Both the position numbers and the translations under genes were made by a program. Below, piece by piece: positions 6,117-13,193 of a stretch of 14,941 nucleotides of DNA. Each line of letters opens with the position of its first letter. Within the stretch, counting starts at the first letter, position 1. Origin of the DNA: an archaeon (GTDB taxonomy: Archaea > Nanobdellota > Nanobdellia > SCGC-AAA011-G17 > PNOQ01); assembly GCA_021107835.1 (NCBI GenBank), contig JAIOSD010000021.1, forward strand, positions 1 to 14,941, in the 5' to 3' direction. The notes under the pieces are model-generated. The model was given only the letters and a program-made list of their open reading frames with translations, did no database searches and was not told where the DNA came from.

Positions 6117-6252
6117 TTTTAAATACTGTAAAATTTATGTTGTGAGAAAAAGAGTATTTTTTTTATTATTTGTGATAGTAATATATTTTAAAATAAGTTT
6201 TTATGAAGTGTTCACTAGTTGTAAACAACTGTGCACAATTTTGAAGAATTAG
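6117..6252 (+). pseudogene. Promoter and ends of a deleted relative of the 639-3014 gene
   Basis: TAATTTTAAATACT followed by TAAA repeats the promoter of the 639 gene with one change. GTG 6142 then opens a 36-residue ORF starting VRKRVFFLLFVIVIY, a signal-peptide-like start. After about 35 bases, 6177-6197 is identical over 21 nt to 2999-3019, the end of the 639-3014 gene; in the matching frame it reads SNIF-stop, the same C-terminus. This is best read as a paralogue that has lost nearly all of its interior. A functional 36-residue secreted peptide (stop at 6250-6252) is a less likely alternative. Confidence 0.4.
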
Positions 6253-6268
6253 TGTGAACGTAAAAAGA

Positions 6269-6276
6269 TTTAAATA
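6269..6276 (+). promoter_or_regulatory. TATA box of the 6298 gene
   Basis: TTTAAATA is about 26 nt before ATG 6298, the standard position for a leaderless archaeal message. A GAACGTAAA nonamer (6256-6264) sits just upstream. Confidence 0.6.
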
Positions 6277-6297
6277 CCCCTAAAGATAAACGATTTT

Positions 6298-6861
6298 ATG
6301 GCTAAGTTAAAATTTAGGACCGCTTTTAGTTTTCCTTTTAACCGAGCAAAAGGGCTGTGGAACATTTTATGGATTCTTTTGCCGATTATTGGTTGGTTTG
6401 CTTTGGGTGGATATGGTATTAGAATTATTAAAGGATTTAGTGCTGGGAAGTTTAAGCAATTACCTAAATTTAATTTTAGCAGTGATTTGGGATTAGGATT
6501 TATGATGTTTGTAAAATCTATTCCTTTTGTAATAGTGCTTATAATTGTTTTTGGGCTTCTTAGTTTTGTAGACTTTTGGGCAACAGATATACTTGATACT
6601 CTAATTCAATTTTTTATAATTCCAATCTTGTTTATACATTTCTTTAACAAAGAGCGTGTGGGTTCTTTATTCGAGTTTAAAGTATTAAAACCTGTCTTCG
6701 TTAATTTGGGCGATTATATCTTAGCTGTATTGAAAGATATTGGATTAGCTTTGATTTTCTTGGTTATGTGGATCGTTTTAGTTGGTATCCCTGCAGGAGC
6801 ATTTACACAGAGTATCTTCGTAGCTGATTTTTATCGTAGAAGAGTTAAGAAAAGAGTTTGA
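6298..6861 (+). CDS. DUF4013-like multi-pass membrane protein
   Basis: This 187-residue integral membrane protein has hydrophobic segments at about 19-40, 66-92, 98-117 and 138-168. It shows the pattern of DUF4013 proteins: an early GGYGIRIIKGFSAGKFKQLPKFNF segment (Gly-Tyr-Gly, then 'LPxF'), a central membrane hairpin, and an ending AGAFTQSIFVADFYRRR. Function is unknown in the family. The start is set by the TATA box at 6269-6276. The stop TGA (6859-6861) lies inside the first GTTTGAACGTAAA of repeat copy B, so the repeat supplies the end of the gene. It converges on the AsnB-Dph6 fusion gene. Confidence 0.75.
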   Translation: MAKLKFRTAFSFPFNRAKGLWNILWILLPIIGWFALGGYGIRIIKGFSAGKFKQLPKFNFSSDLGLGFMMFVKSIPFVIVLIIVFGLLSFVDFWATDILDTLIQFFIIPILFIHFFNKERVGSLFEFKVLKPVFVNLGDYILAVLKDIGLALIFLVMWIVLVGIPAGAFTQSIFVADFYRRRVKKRV

Positions 6862-6902
6862 ACGTAAAGCAAACCTTTTAGGAAATCGTTTGAACGTAAA
6901 AG
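6856..6902 (+). repeat. Structured repeat, copy B, with doubled GTTTGAACGTAAA
   Basis: GTTTGAACGTAAA occurs at 6856-6868 and again at 6888-6900, flanking GCAAACCTTTTAGGAAATC. CAAAC (6870-6874) pairs with GTTTG (6888-6892); the inner stem keeps three A-T pairs around AGG but has lost one pair compared with copy A. It lies between convergent genes, containing the stop of the 6298 gene and ending two bases before the stop of the Dph6 fusion gene (6903-6905). It may be a terminator or the scar of a mobile element. Confidence 0.7.
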
Positions 6903-8327
6903 TTATATAAGTTTAGCCTTTTCAATAGTATATTTACCAGTGTATGAATTTTCCATTTCTGTTTTACTTTCTTTTATTTTTATTTTTTTCTTAAACAAAG
7001 GACAGTCTAAAACTAAGGATTCAAATTCGCCACCTTCTCCAGCAACATTTAAACCATTTTTGTAGTGTAACTTAATTAGTTTATCAACATCTTCTGAAGT
7101 AATTTCCTTACCTAGCCAACTTTCATCTAATCCATCTACCGCTATTGAAGAAAATATTATTTTATAATTATTATCTAAAAGTTCTTTCATGTAATTTGGT
7201 TGGTCTTTGTGCCAGAGTGGATTAAAACATACTAAATCTAATTTTTTACATATTTTTTTAATTCTAGAAGCTTGATACTCAGAAAATAAAGCCCCAGTCA
7301 CAACTCCAGAAATTTTAAAATTTTTCTTAGCTTTATTTAATGCTTTTTCTAAATCTTTTAACTCATCTTCTTTTATACCTGAAGTTTTTTGAATAAGTAA
7401 TGGTAATTCTAAAGCTTTTGCTTGTAAAGAAACTAAATCAATGTTTGGAGTGTGATACATGTAAGAATCTTTATTTTTAGATTTGATAGTAACTAAACAA
7501 TTTACATTATAACCTTCTTCTTTAATTAATTGTAAGGCATAAGTGGAATCTTTTCCAGAAGAGTATAAAGAGGCAACTTTGAAGTATTTTTTTAAGTATT
7601 TTTCTTTTTTTCCTTTAGCGAGTTTGGTTATTACTTTATCAAAACCTGTGCCGTATTGTGCTGCCTTTTTTGGTCTTAAAGCAAATTCCTTTGGTATTTT
7701 ATTAGAGATTAATAGTTCTCTTAAAATTAATTTGTTTACACCTTTAGGAGATATCTTTTCTTTAGCTGGGATTTTTAGTGCGTAAGAAACTAAGTCTTTG
7801 TCTAAGAAAGGTGCAAATATTTCTTTTCCTAAAGTTTTAGCTATTTTTGTGTCTCTAACTAAATCTCCGTTGTAAACTCTATCTAATCCTTGTTTTAAAT
7901 CTTTGTTTAGGTTTTTAGAATCTTTATGTCTTGAATAACCACCGAATATTTCATCTGCACCTAAACCCGATATTATTATCTTTTCTTTTGCTAATTTTGA
8001 AGCTAAGTAAGTTGTTAGTCCTACTGAAACATCTACTGGTGATGTGGTCTTTAGTAAAGGAACTATTTTTTCTAGGTGTTTTTGTATTTCTTTAGGAGAT
8101 ATTATTTTTACTTTGTGTTTTAGTTTTAGAGCTTTAGCAATTTCTTTTGCTTTTTCTATATCTTTTGAGGTTTCTGTTCCAATTGTGTAGCAAGTGAAGT
8201 TGTAGTTAAGTTTTTTTAGGTAGAACGCTATGGCTAATGAATCTATGCCTCCAGAGAAAAGTAATCCTACTTTCTTTTTAGGTATTTTTTTTATTGCGTT
8301 TTCTAGTAATTGTTCTACTTGTTTCAT
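6903..8327 (-). CDS. Fusion of asparagine-synthase-type domain and Dph6 diphthine-ammonia ligase domain
   Basis: This 474-residue protein has two PP-loop ATP-pyrophosphatase domains. Residues 1-240 resemble the synthetase half of AsnB: SGGIDS at 25-30, GLGADEIFGGYSRH at 121-134, and APFLD at 172-176. There is no N-terminal glutaminase domain. Residues 250-474 resemble Dph6: YSSGKDS at 255-261, GALFSEYQASRI at 345-356, NPLWHKDQ at 369-376 and the family hallmark GEGGEFESLVLDCPLF. Dph6 uses ATP and ammonium to convert diphthine on elongation factor 2 to diphthamide. The AsnB-like half would adenylate a carboxylate, but its substrate is uncertain. ATG 8327 is chosen because a TATA box lies 27 nt upstream; TTG 8366 would lie beyond it. 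The gene converges on the 6298 gene and diverges from 8387-8743. Confidence 0.85.
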   Translation of the reverse strand: MKQVEQLLENAIKKIPKKKVGLLFSGGIDSLAIAFYLKKLNYNFTCYTIGTETSKDIEKAKEIAKALKLKHKVKIISPKEIQKHLEKIVPLLKTTSPVDVSVGLTTYLASKLAKEKIIISGLGADEIFGGYSRHKDSKNLNKDLKQGLDRVYNGDLVRDTKIAKTLGKEIFAPFLDKDLVSYALKIPAKEKISPKGVNKLILRELLISNKIPKEFALRPKKAAQYGTGFDKVITKLAKGKKEKYLKKYFKVASLYSSGKDSTYALQLIKEEGYNVNCLVTIKSKNKDSYMYHTPNIDLVSLQAKALELPLLIQKTSGIKEDELKDLEKALNKAKKNFKISGVVTGALFSEYQASRIKKICKKLDLVCFNPLWHKDQPNYMKELLDNNYKIIFSSIAVDGLDESWLGKEITSEDVDKLIKLHYKNGLNVAGEGGEFESLVLDCPLFKKKIKIKESKTEMENSYTGKYTIEKAKLI

Positions 8328-8348
8328 AGTTCTGAAGGAAAAGGTAAG

Positions 8349-8359
8349 CTTTTTAAACG
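8349..8359. promoter_or_regulatory. Shared divergent TATA region
   Basis: CTTTTTAAACG contains palindromic TTTAAA, about 27 nt from ATG 8327 on the minus strand and about 32 nt from ATG 8387 on the plus strand. It could serve both genes or only the Dph6 fusion. Confidence 0.45.
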
Positions 8360-8386
8360 TTTCCAAGTTCCTAGATTTAGATTAAA

Positions 8387-8743
8387 ATGGTAGAAAACAA
8401 AACAGTTGACGAAAGACTTGAAGAGTTAATGGGGATGGGCCTACAAGTAAGAAGAGAAACACATAGGGTTCCAGATGTTGGAGAGTTAATTGCTATTTAT
8501 CAAGGTGGAAAAGAAGTTCTTAATGCTAATAGGGAGTATAATAATATTAGTGGAGGTGGTTTTTTGAAAAAGAAGATTGTTTTATTGGGGGGATTATCTA
8601 GGTCTAATCCGGATGTGGATTTAGAAAAACTTGAGGTAGATTTGGCAAAAAATAAAATTAGGCGAGAGCATAGATTTATTTATGAAGATGATGGAACTAT
8701 GTGGACTTTTGATTTTCCAAGCAGAGAATATCTAAAATTATGA
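8387..8743 (+). CDS. Small cytoplasmic protein of unknown function
   Basis: Product of 118 residues, soluble, with no signal peptide. I do not recognise the family. It begins with a charged helix (VDERLEELMGMGLQVRRETH), then alternates strands and helices: RVPDVGELIAIYQGGKEVL, a Gly-rich turn NNISGGGFLKKKIVLLGGL, a charged helix LEKLEVDLAKNKIRREHR and a C-terminal strand MWTFDFPSREYLKL. It is divergent from the AsnB-Dph6 fusion with 59 nt between starts, so the two may share a control region. A G6 run lies at 8577-8582. Confidence 0.65.
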   Translation: MVENKTVDERLEELMGMGLQVRRETHRVPDVGELIAIYQGGKEVLNANREYNNISGGGFLKKKIVLLGGLSRSNPDVDLEKLEVDLAKNKIRREHRFIYEDDGTMWTFDFPSREYLKL

Positions 8744-8803
8744 ATAGATTATAAAAAACTAGGTCTGTCTTGAATAGATTTTTAAAGATTAAAAATAGTA
8801 ACT

Positions 8804-8812
8804 TTTTTAAAC
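8804..8812 (+). promoter_or_regulatory. TATA box of the metalloprotease gene
   Basis: TTTTTAAAC is about 30 nt before ATG 8838. Two exact TGAATAGATT copies (8741-8750 and 8771-8780) lie upstream. Confidence 0.5.
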
Positions 8813-8837
8813 TTGTTCTTTCTCTTGATTATTTAAA

Positions 8838-10664
8838 ATGGTAAAGGCAAAATTAAATACAATATTTCCAATTTTATTTTTAGTTATGATAGTTTCATTA
8901 TCTGGGTGTTCTGCTCAGGTAAAAGAGTCGCCAGTTAAGCTAGTTAATAGTTTTTTAGTTGTTGATGATATATCCTTAGCTAGGGCTGAAGTTGAAGCTG
9001 TTGGTGGAGAGATTAACCACATATTTTTTGATGATAATGTTTTAATGGGAGAAGTTCCTTTTGGTTTTAAATCTAATTATATTTCTAAAATTTATTATGA
9101 AGGTGATACTGTTCCTAAAAGTTTAGATATTGCTTTTAATGCTTGGGTTAAAAATTTAGAATGGAAAAGAATGCCTTTGGCTGAAAAAGAAGCTTTGATT
9201 GATTATACTTTGGAGCCAATTGCTAATGATATGATTTCTTTTGAAGATGATCCTTTTGCTAGGGATTTTTCTAAAGATTCGTATAATCTTTTAAATAAAG
9301 ATGATTATAAGCTTCCTTATGGGGCTGAACCAACTGATACTAGTTTGTATATGATTGGAGATGTTTCTGTTAGTGTTATTTTACCTGAAAGTGATGGTGG
9401 TTCAGAAGATTGGACTAGTTCTGAGATTAGTGCTGTTCATGCTGAAGTTATGAATGGTTTGGATTGGTGGGCTGTAAATAATCCTGATGCTGATTTGGTT
9501 TTTGTTTATAACTTTGAGGATCAGGTTCCTATTGCTAGTGAGGCTATTGAATCTGCACATATAGATTATTGGATAGTTTATACTATGGACTATTTAGGAT
9601 ACCCTTTTTCTGGAGCATATATGAATGAAATTTATGATTATGTTAATGATCAAAGAGATTTGAAAGGTACTGATTGGGGATTTGTTTGTTTTGTAGTTGA
9701 TTCTAGTAATGATGTAGATGGTAAGTTTAATGATGGTTGGTCTGCTTTTGCTGTTATGAATGGTGATGGTGGTGGACCTTACTTAGCTATGACATATGAT
9801 AATAATAATTATGGTATTGATAATATGGATGCTGTGCTTGCTCATGAAACTGGACATATTTTTGGAGCTATAGATCAATATGGTGGTTGTGCTTGTACTG
9901 ATGATGTTGGTTATTTGAATTATGAAAATCAGAATTGTGAAAATGGGTGTTTGATTAATGAAAACTCTATCATGAAAACAATTACTTATCCTTTTGCAAA
10001 TAATATTATTGATGAATATGCAAGGGGACAAATTGGTTGGGTAGATACTGATGAAGATGGTTTTTTAGATATAGTGGATACTGAACCAAAAGTATATATG
10101 TTTGAAATTGAGGTAGATCCTGTACTGGATTATTACTTGGGTACAGCAACTGCAAGAACCACAATTTTTAATGCGATTAATCCATATTATAATAGTGCTT
10201 CAATAAATACTGTAGAAGATATTGAACATCGATATGCTTCAAATGGGGATATGATTTATAGTGATTGGATTGATGCGGAACATATTTTTGAAGGTAGTCC
10301 TTATGAAAGATATTTTAATTTTTCTTCTCCAATTTTAGAGATGGGAAGTTATATTGCGCAGTTTAGAGCAACAAATAATTTGGGGGGCTCTACTTTAGAA
10401 GAAGATTATACTTCGATAAATCCTTTAATAGTTTATGGTTGTATTGATTTAGAAAATGGAGCATATAATTTTGATGGATTACAGTATAATAATATGACTA
10501 ATGAGTGTGTTGAGTTGAGGACCTTAAGACTTTATTCTTGTAATGGGGATGATATCATTTATGAAGATATACACTGTAATTGGGGATGTGATAGTGGGGT
10601 GTGTAGCCCAAAGTCAGGAAAGATAAAAATGCAATTTATACAATTGCCTGAGGGACCTTATTAG
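8838..10664 (+). CDS. Secreted lipoprotein with a metzincin-type zinc protease motif
   Basis: Product of 608 residues. A basic start and hydrophobic run end in the lipobox L21-S-G-C24, so the mature protein is probably lipid-anchored outside the membrane. The catalytic centre is H336-E-T-G-H340-I-F-G-A-I-D346, matching the metzincin HExxHxxGxx(H/D) zinc motif with Asp as third ligand. NSIM379 follows as a plausible Met-turn, after a Cys-rich insert (CACTDD...NCENGC). A stretch DTDEDGFLDIVDTEP (403-417) looks calcium-binding. The C-terminal part (about 420-520) is strand-rich, like an immunoglobulin-type domain. A final Cys-rich module (YGCIDLENG...CNWGCDSGVCSP) follows. The start is set by the TATA box at 8804-8812. 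Substrates are unknown; host or self surface proteins are possible. Confidence 0.82.
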   Translation: MVKAKLNTIFPILFLVMIVSLSGCSAQVKESPVKLVNSFLVVDDISLARAEVEAVGGEINHIFFDDNVLMGEVPFGFKSNYISKIYYEGDTVPKSLDIAFNAWVKNLEWKRMPLAEKEALIDYTLEPIANDMISFEDDPFARDFSKDSYNLLNKDDYKLPYGAEPTDTSLYMIGDVSVSVILPESDGGSEDWTSSEISAVHAEVMNGLDWWAVNNPDADLVFVYNFEDQVPIASEAIESAHIDYWIVYTMDYLGYPFSGAYMNEIYDYVNDQRDLKGTDWGFVCFVVDSSNDVDGKFNDGWSAFAVMNGDGGGPYLAMTYDNNNYGIDNMDAVLAHETGHIFGAIDQYGGCACTDDVGYLNYENQNCENGCLINENSIMKTITYPFANNIIDEYARGQIGWVDTDEDGFLDIVDTEPKVYMFEIEVDPVLDYYLGTATARTTIFNAINPYYNSASINTVEDIEHRYASNGDMIYSDWIDAEHIFEGSPYERYFNFSSPILEMGSYIAQFRATNNLGGSTLEEDYTSINPLIVYGCIDLENGAYNFDGLQYNNMTNECVELRTLRLYSCNGDDIIYEDIHCNWGCDSGVCSPKSGKIKMQFIQLPEGPY

Positions 10665-10672
10665 GTTTTTTT
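10655..10672 (+). terminator. Terminator-like hairpin with T7
   Basis: ACCT (10655-10658) and AGGT (10663-10666) form a short stem spanning the stop codon of the metalloprotease gene, followed by a run of seven T (10666-10672). T-runs alone can end archaeal transcription; the stem is weak. Confidence 0.4.
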
Positions 10673-10683
10673 AAAACAAAACA

Positions 10684-10692
10684 TTTATAAAT
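10684..10692 (+). promoter_or_regulatory. TATA box of the first Cys-rich protein
   Basis: TTTATAAAT is about 29 nt before GTG 10717, supporting a leaderless message that starts with GTG. Confidence 0.6.
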
Positions 10693-10716
10693 TAACATTA
10701 TATTAATATTATTGAG

Positions 10717-11904
10717 GTGGTAGAGATTAGTAAAAATAAGAAAACATTGTTTGTAGGTTTATTAATGATAAGTCTTATTTTAGTAGTTCCTCTTGTTGAG
10801 TCCTCTTTTGTTGAAGATTTTTGGTTTGGAGTTACTGGATTTTTTTCTAAGTTAATTACTGGTATGGCTGGTGGGGGAGGTATTTGTGATTATACTTGTC
10901 GTACTGCTTGTAGTGGGTCTGAAGTTGAAGTATCTGGGATTTGTGTAGATCCAAATATTTGTTGTAGGCCTAAAGATGTTTGTGGTGATGGTTTTTTAGA
11001 TAGCGGAGAAGTTTGTGAAGGGGGCAATTTGAATGGTGAAACTTGTGCTTCTCAAGGCTTTGATTCTGGAACTTTAGCTTGTTCTGGTGATTGTACTTTT
11101 GATACTGGTGGATGTGTTGATTCTAGTAGTTCTTGTGGAGATGGTGTTTGTGATGAAGGTGAAAATTGTGGTGATTGTCCTGGAGATTGTGAAGGAGTAA
11201 TTGGTTCTCCTGCATGTGCATCTGGAGAAGTGTGTAATGTTGTTTTTGGGAGTGGTAGTTGTGATGTTGCAGATCCCTCTTGTGGGGATGGGGTTGTAGA
11301 TGGGAATGAGGTTTGTGATAAAGGGTCTAATATAGAAAGTGTTTCTGATGATGTTTTTCCAAATGAGGAAACCTGTATAACTGAAGGTTTTGATTCTGGA
11401 AATTTAGCTTGTTCTAGTAATTGTTTAAGTTTTGATACTAGTGGATGTAGTAATGTCCAATCTAGTCCTTCTCCTGATGAAGATGAAGATGAAGATCCTC
11501 CTAAAGTTTGTGCTAGTGTTGGTGGAACTTGTACTAATGTATGTAGTGCTGGTTATGTTGCTTATAATGAAGATTTATTAGATAGAACTTGTGCACAAGC
11601 ATATGATACTTCAGTTACATTAATTTGCTGTGTTCCTGGAGATTCTGTTGATGAAGGGGAAATTGATGAAGATGTTTCTGAAGAAAAAACAGATTTAACA
11701 AAAGCACTTAGTGATTATTCAATTGGAAATGAACAACAATCTGGAATGGGATATGCACCAAAGATTTTGAAGGGAATGGAAAAACTATTTGCACCTTCTT
11801 ATGCTATGGGTGGTGCATGGATTGTATTTATTTTAACTACTGTAATTGTATTTATTTCAATAGGTCTGCATGATAAGTTTGCTAAAAAGAAGAAGAGATT
11901 ATAG
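10717..11904 (+). CDS. Cys-rich exported protein with C-terminal membrane anchor (paralogue 1)
   Basis: Product of 395 residues. A signal peptide spans about 1-30. The Gly-rich MAGGGG follows, and then a Cys-rich ectodomain. Its units include CDYTCRTACSGSE...NICC (57-83) and two Myxococcus-type disulfide repeats, CGDGFLDSGEVCEGGNLNGETC... at 89-133 and CGDGVVDGNEVCDKG... at 189-244. A CGDGVCDEGENCGDCPGDC module lies at 140-158. An acidic linker PDEDEDEDPP (252-262), another Cys module (265-305) and a C-terminal membrane helix (367-384) with a Lys/Arg tail complete it. It is probably a type I surface protein. The GTG start is chosen because of the TATA box at 10684-10692 and because the paralogue at 11944 starts in the same GGTGGTA context. 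No enzyme motif is seen. Confidence 0.82.
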   Translation: MVEISKNKKTLFVGLLMISLILVVPLVESSFVEDFWFGVTGFFSKLITGMAGGGGICDYTCRTACSGSEVEVSGICVDPNICCRPKDVCGDGFLDSGEVCEGGNLNGETCASQGFDSGTLACSGDCTFDTGGCVDSSSSCGDGVCDEGENCGDCPGDCEGVIGSPACASGEVCNVVFGSGSCDVADPSCGDGVVDGNEVCDKGSNIESVSDDVFPNEETCITEGFDSGNLACSSNCLSFDTSGCSNVQSSPSPDEDEDEDPPKVCASVGGTCTNVCSAGYVAYNEDLLDRTCAQAYDTSVTLICCVPGDSVDEGEIDEDVSEEKTDLTKALSDYSIGNEQQSGMGYAPKILKGMEKLFAPSYAMGGAWIVFILTTVIVFISIGLHDKFAKKKKRL

Positions 11905-11908
11905 AAAG

Positions 11909-11918
11909 ATTTAAAAAG
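11909..11918 (+). promoter_or_regulatory. TATA box of the second Cys-rich protein
   Basis: ATTTAAAAAG is about 30 nt before GTG 11944, the same arrangement as its upstream paralogue, so the two genes are probably transcribed separately. Confidence 0.5.
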
Positions 11919-11943
11919 TTTTTTCTTTATATTTATTCTTAAG

Positions 11944-13137
11944 GTGGTAAACATTTTTAACAAAAAAAGATTTGGTATTTTTTTAGTTTTATCAATTTTA
12001 ATAGTTAGCCCTTTAGTTGTATCTTTTTCTATTGGTAGTTTTTTTGATGATTTTTTAGAAGGTTTTGGCGCTGTTACTGGTATGGCGGGGGGTGGAGGTG
12101 ATTGTGCTTATACTTGTCGTATTTCTTGTACTGGGTCTGAAGTTCAAGTATCTGGAAATTGTATAGATCCAAATATTTGTTGTAGGCCAAAAGATGTTTG
12201 TGGTGATGGTTTTTTAGATAGTGGAGAAATTTGTGAAGGTGGTAATTTGAATGGTGAAACTTGTGCTTCTCAAGGTTTTGTTAATGGTACTTTAAGTTGT
12301 AGTTCTTGTAGTTTTGATAATTCTTCATGTTTAAGCTGTGGTGATGGAACTTGTGATGCTACAGATACATGTAATGGTTGTCCGGGGGATTGTAATGGTT
12401 CTCAGGCAGATTGTTCATCTGGTCAGGTTTGTACTGTTGTTTTAGGGAGCGGTAGTTGTGTAGCTGCTGCACCAGAAGTAGAGGTCGTGGCTTCTACAAC
12501 AACAACTAGTAGTGGTGGAAGTAGTTATGGTGGCATGAATTTAGATATGGGTGATGCAGCTACTGTTTCTGGAATTGTTGTAACTTCTACTACTCCAATA
12601 AGTTCTGGATATGGTGTGGAATTTAATCAAGGGAGTTCTAGTGAGGTTTATGAAGCAAGTGTTACATATCAATGGGATAAATTAAGGAAAAAAGACGAGA
12701 TTGAAATTAGTGTAAGAGAAGAAAAACATAAAATTGAAATTAAGAAAGTAACAACAAGTTCTAATAAAAAGACTGTAACAGTTATTATTTCTTCTGAACC
12801 AAAAGAGTATGAATTAGAAGAGGGAGTTTCTAAGTTTATTGATTTGGATGGTGATGGTAAATTAGATATGGAAATTCTAGCGTTAAATGTTGGTTTGGGG
12901 GGAAAGTTTGATTTGATAATGAGGGAGTTTATGGAAGTTACTATTGATGAAGTTGGTAATGTTAATAGGTTTAGAGCATCTCCTTTTGAAGAAAAACAAA
13001 TGTCACCTAAAATACTTGGACCATTTATGAATTCTGTTGAATCAAGTTGGTATGGGTTTGTGGCTTTTAGTGTAGTTATGTTTGTTTTGGTGACATTTTT
13101 CTTTTATAGGGTGTCTAAAGGATTTAAGAGGAAATAA
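11944..13137 (+). CDS. Cys-rich exported protein with C-terminal membrane anchor (paralogue 2)
   Basis: Product of 397 residues. The signal peptide, MAGGGG and first Cys block (residues 46-130) are nearly the same as in the upstream gene: RPKDVCGDGFLDSG and EGGNLNGETCASQGF are shared. A CGDGTCDATDTCNGCPGDC module follows (132-150), but the second disulfide repeat is missing. From 173 on the protein differs. A Thr/Ser/Gly linker leads to a strand-rich domain (237-345) with a calcium-type loop, DLDGDGKLDMEI (300-311). A membrane helix at 369-389 has a basic tail (VSKGFKRK). It is probably a surface protein made by tandem duplication with replacement of the C-terminal ectodomain. GTG 11944 fits the TATA box at 11909-11918. 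Confidence 0.82.
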   Translation: MVNIFNKKRFGIFLVLSILIVSPLVVSFSIGSFFDDFLEGFGAVTGMAGGGGDCAYTCRISCTGSEVQVSGNCIDPNICCRPKDVCGDGFLDSGEICEGGNLNGETCASQGFVNGTLSCSSCSFDNSSCLSCGDGTCDATDTCNGCPGDCNGSQADCSSGQVCTVVLGSGSCVAAAPEVEVVASTTTTSSGGSSYGGMNLDMGDAATVSGIVVTSTTPISSGYGVEFNQGSSSEVYEASVTYQWDKLRKKDEIEISVREEKHKIEIKKVTTSSNKKTVTVIISSEPKEYELEEGVSKFIDLDGDGKLDMEILALNVGLGGKFDLIMREFMEVTIDEVGNVNRFRASPFEEKQMSPKILGPFMNSVESSWYGFVAFSVVMFVLVTFFFYRVSKGFKRK

Positions 13138-13162
13138 TTAGATCTATTGTGGTTTTTGGAAA

Positions 13163-13173
13163 TTTTTATATAG
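13163..13173 (+). promoter_or_regulatory. TATA box of the RHS-core gene
   Basis: TTTTTATATAG is about 26 nt before ATG 13194. It places the start there rather than at the upstream GTG 13149. Confidence 0.55.
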
Positions 13174-13193
13174 TTGTGTTTATTTTATTAACT

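Larger units (their letters stand above)
5871..6297. other. Intergenic region with decayed ORFs, promoter remnant and hairpins
   Basis: No intact full-length gene is seen here. The region holds a 69-codon frame broken at codon 4 (5884-6090), a promoter plus signal-peptide-like ORF resembling the 639-3014 gene (about 6110-6252), nested inverted repeats (6210-6259) and the promoter of the 6298 gene. It reads as a decaying stretch. Confidence 0.6.

Noticed and set aside
6856..6900. CRISPR-like pair of GTTTGAACGTAAA direct repeats
   Set aside because: Only two units are present, with a 19-base gap that is itself part of the repeat found at 4511-4548; there are no cas genes.
8741..8780. Direct repeats TGAATAGATT upstream of the metalloprotease gene
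   Set aside because: Two exact 10-mers 30 nt apart could be regulatory, but the words are AT-rich and nothing else supports a binding site.
9783..10031. Minus-strand 82-residue frame opposite the metalloprotease
   Set aside because: It is antisense to the conserved HExxH region, Ile/Thr-rich and without a promoter.
13149..13193. Upstream GTG start of the RHS-core protein
   Set aside because: The TATA box at 13163-13173 lies inside that extension, and ATG 13194 gives a standard signal peptide.
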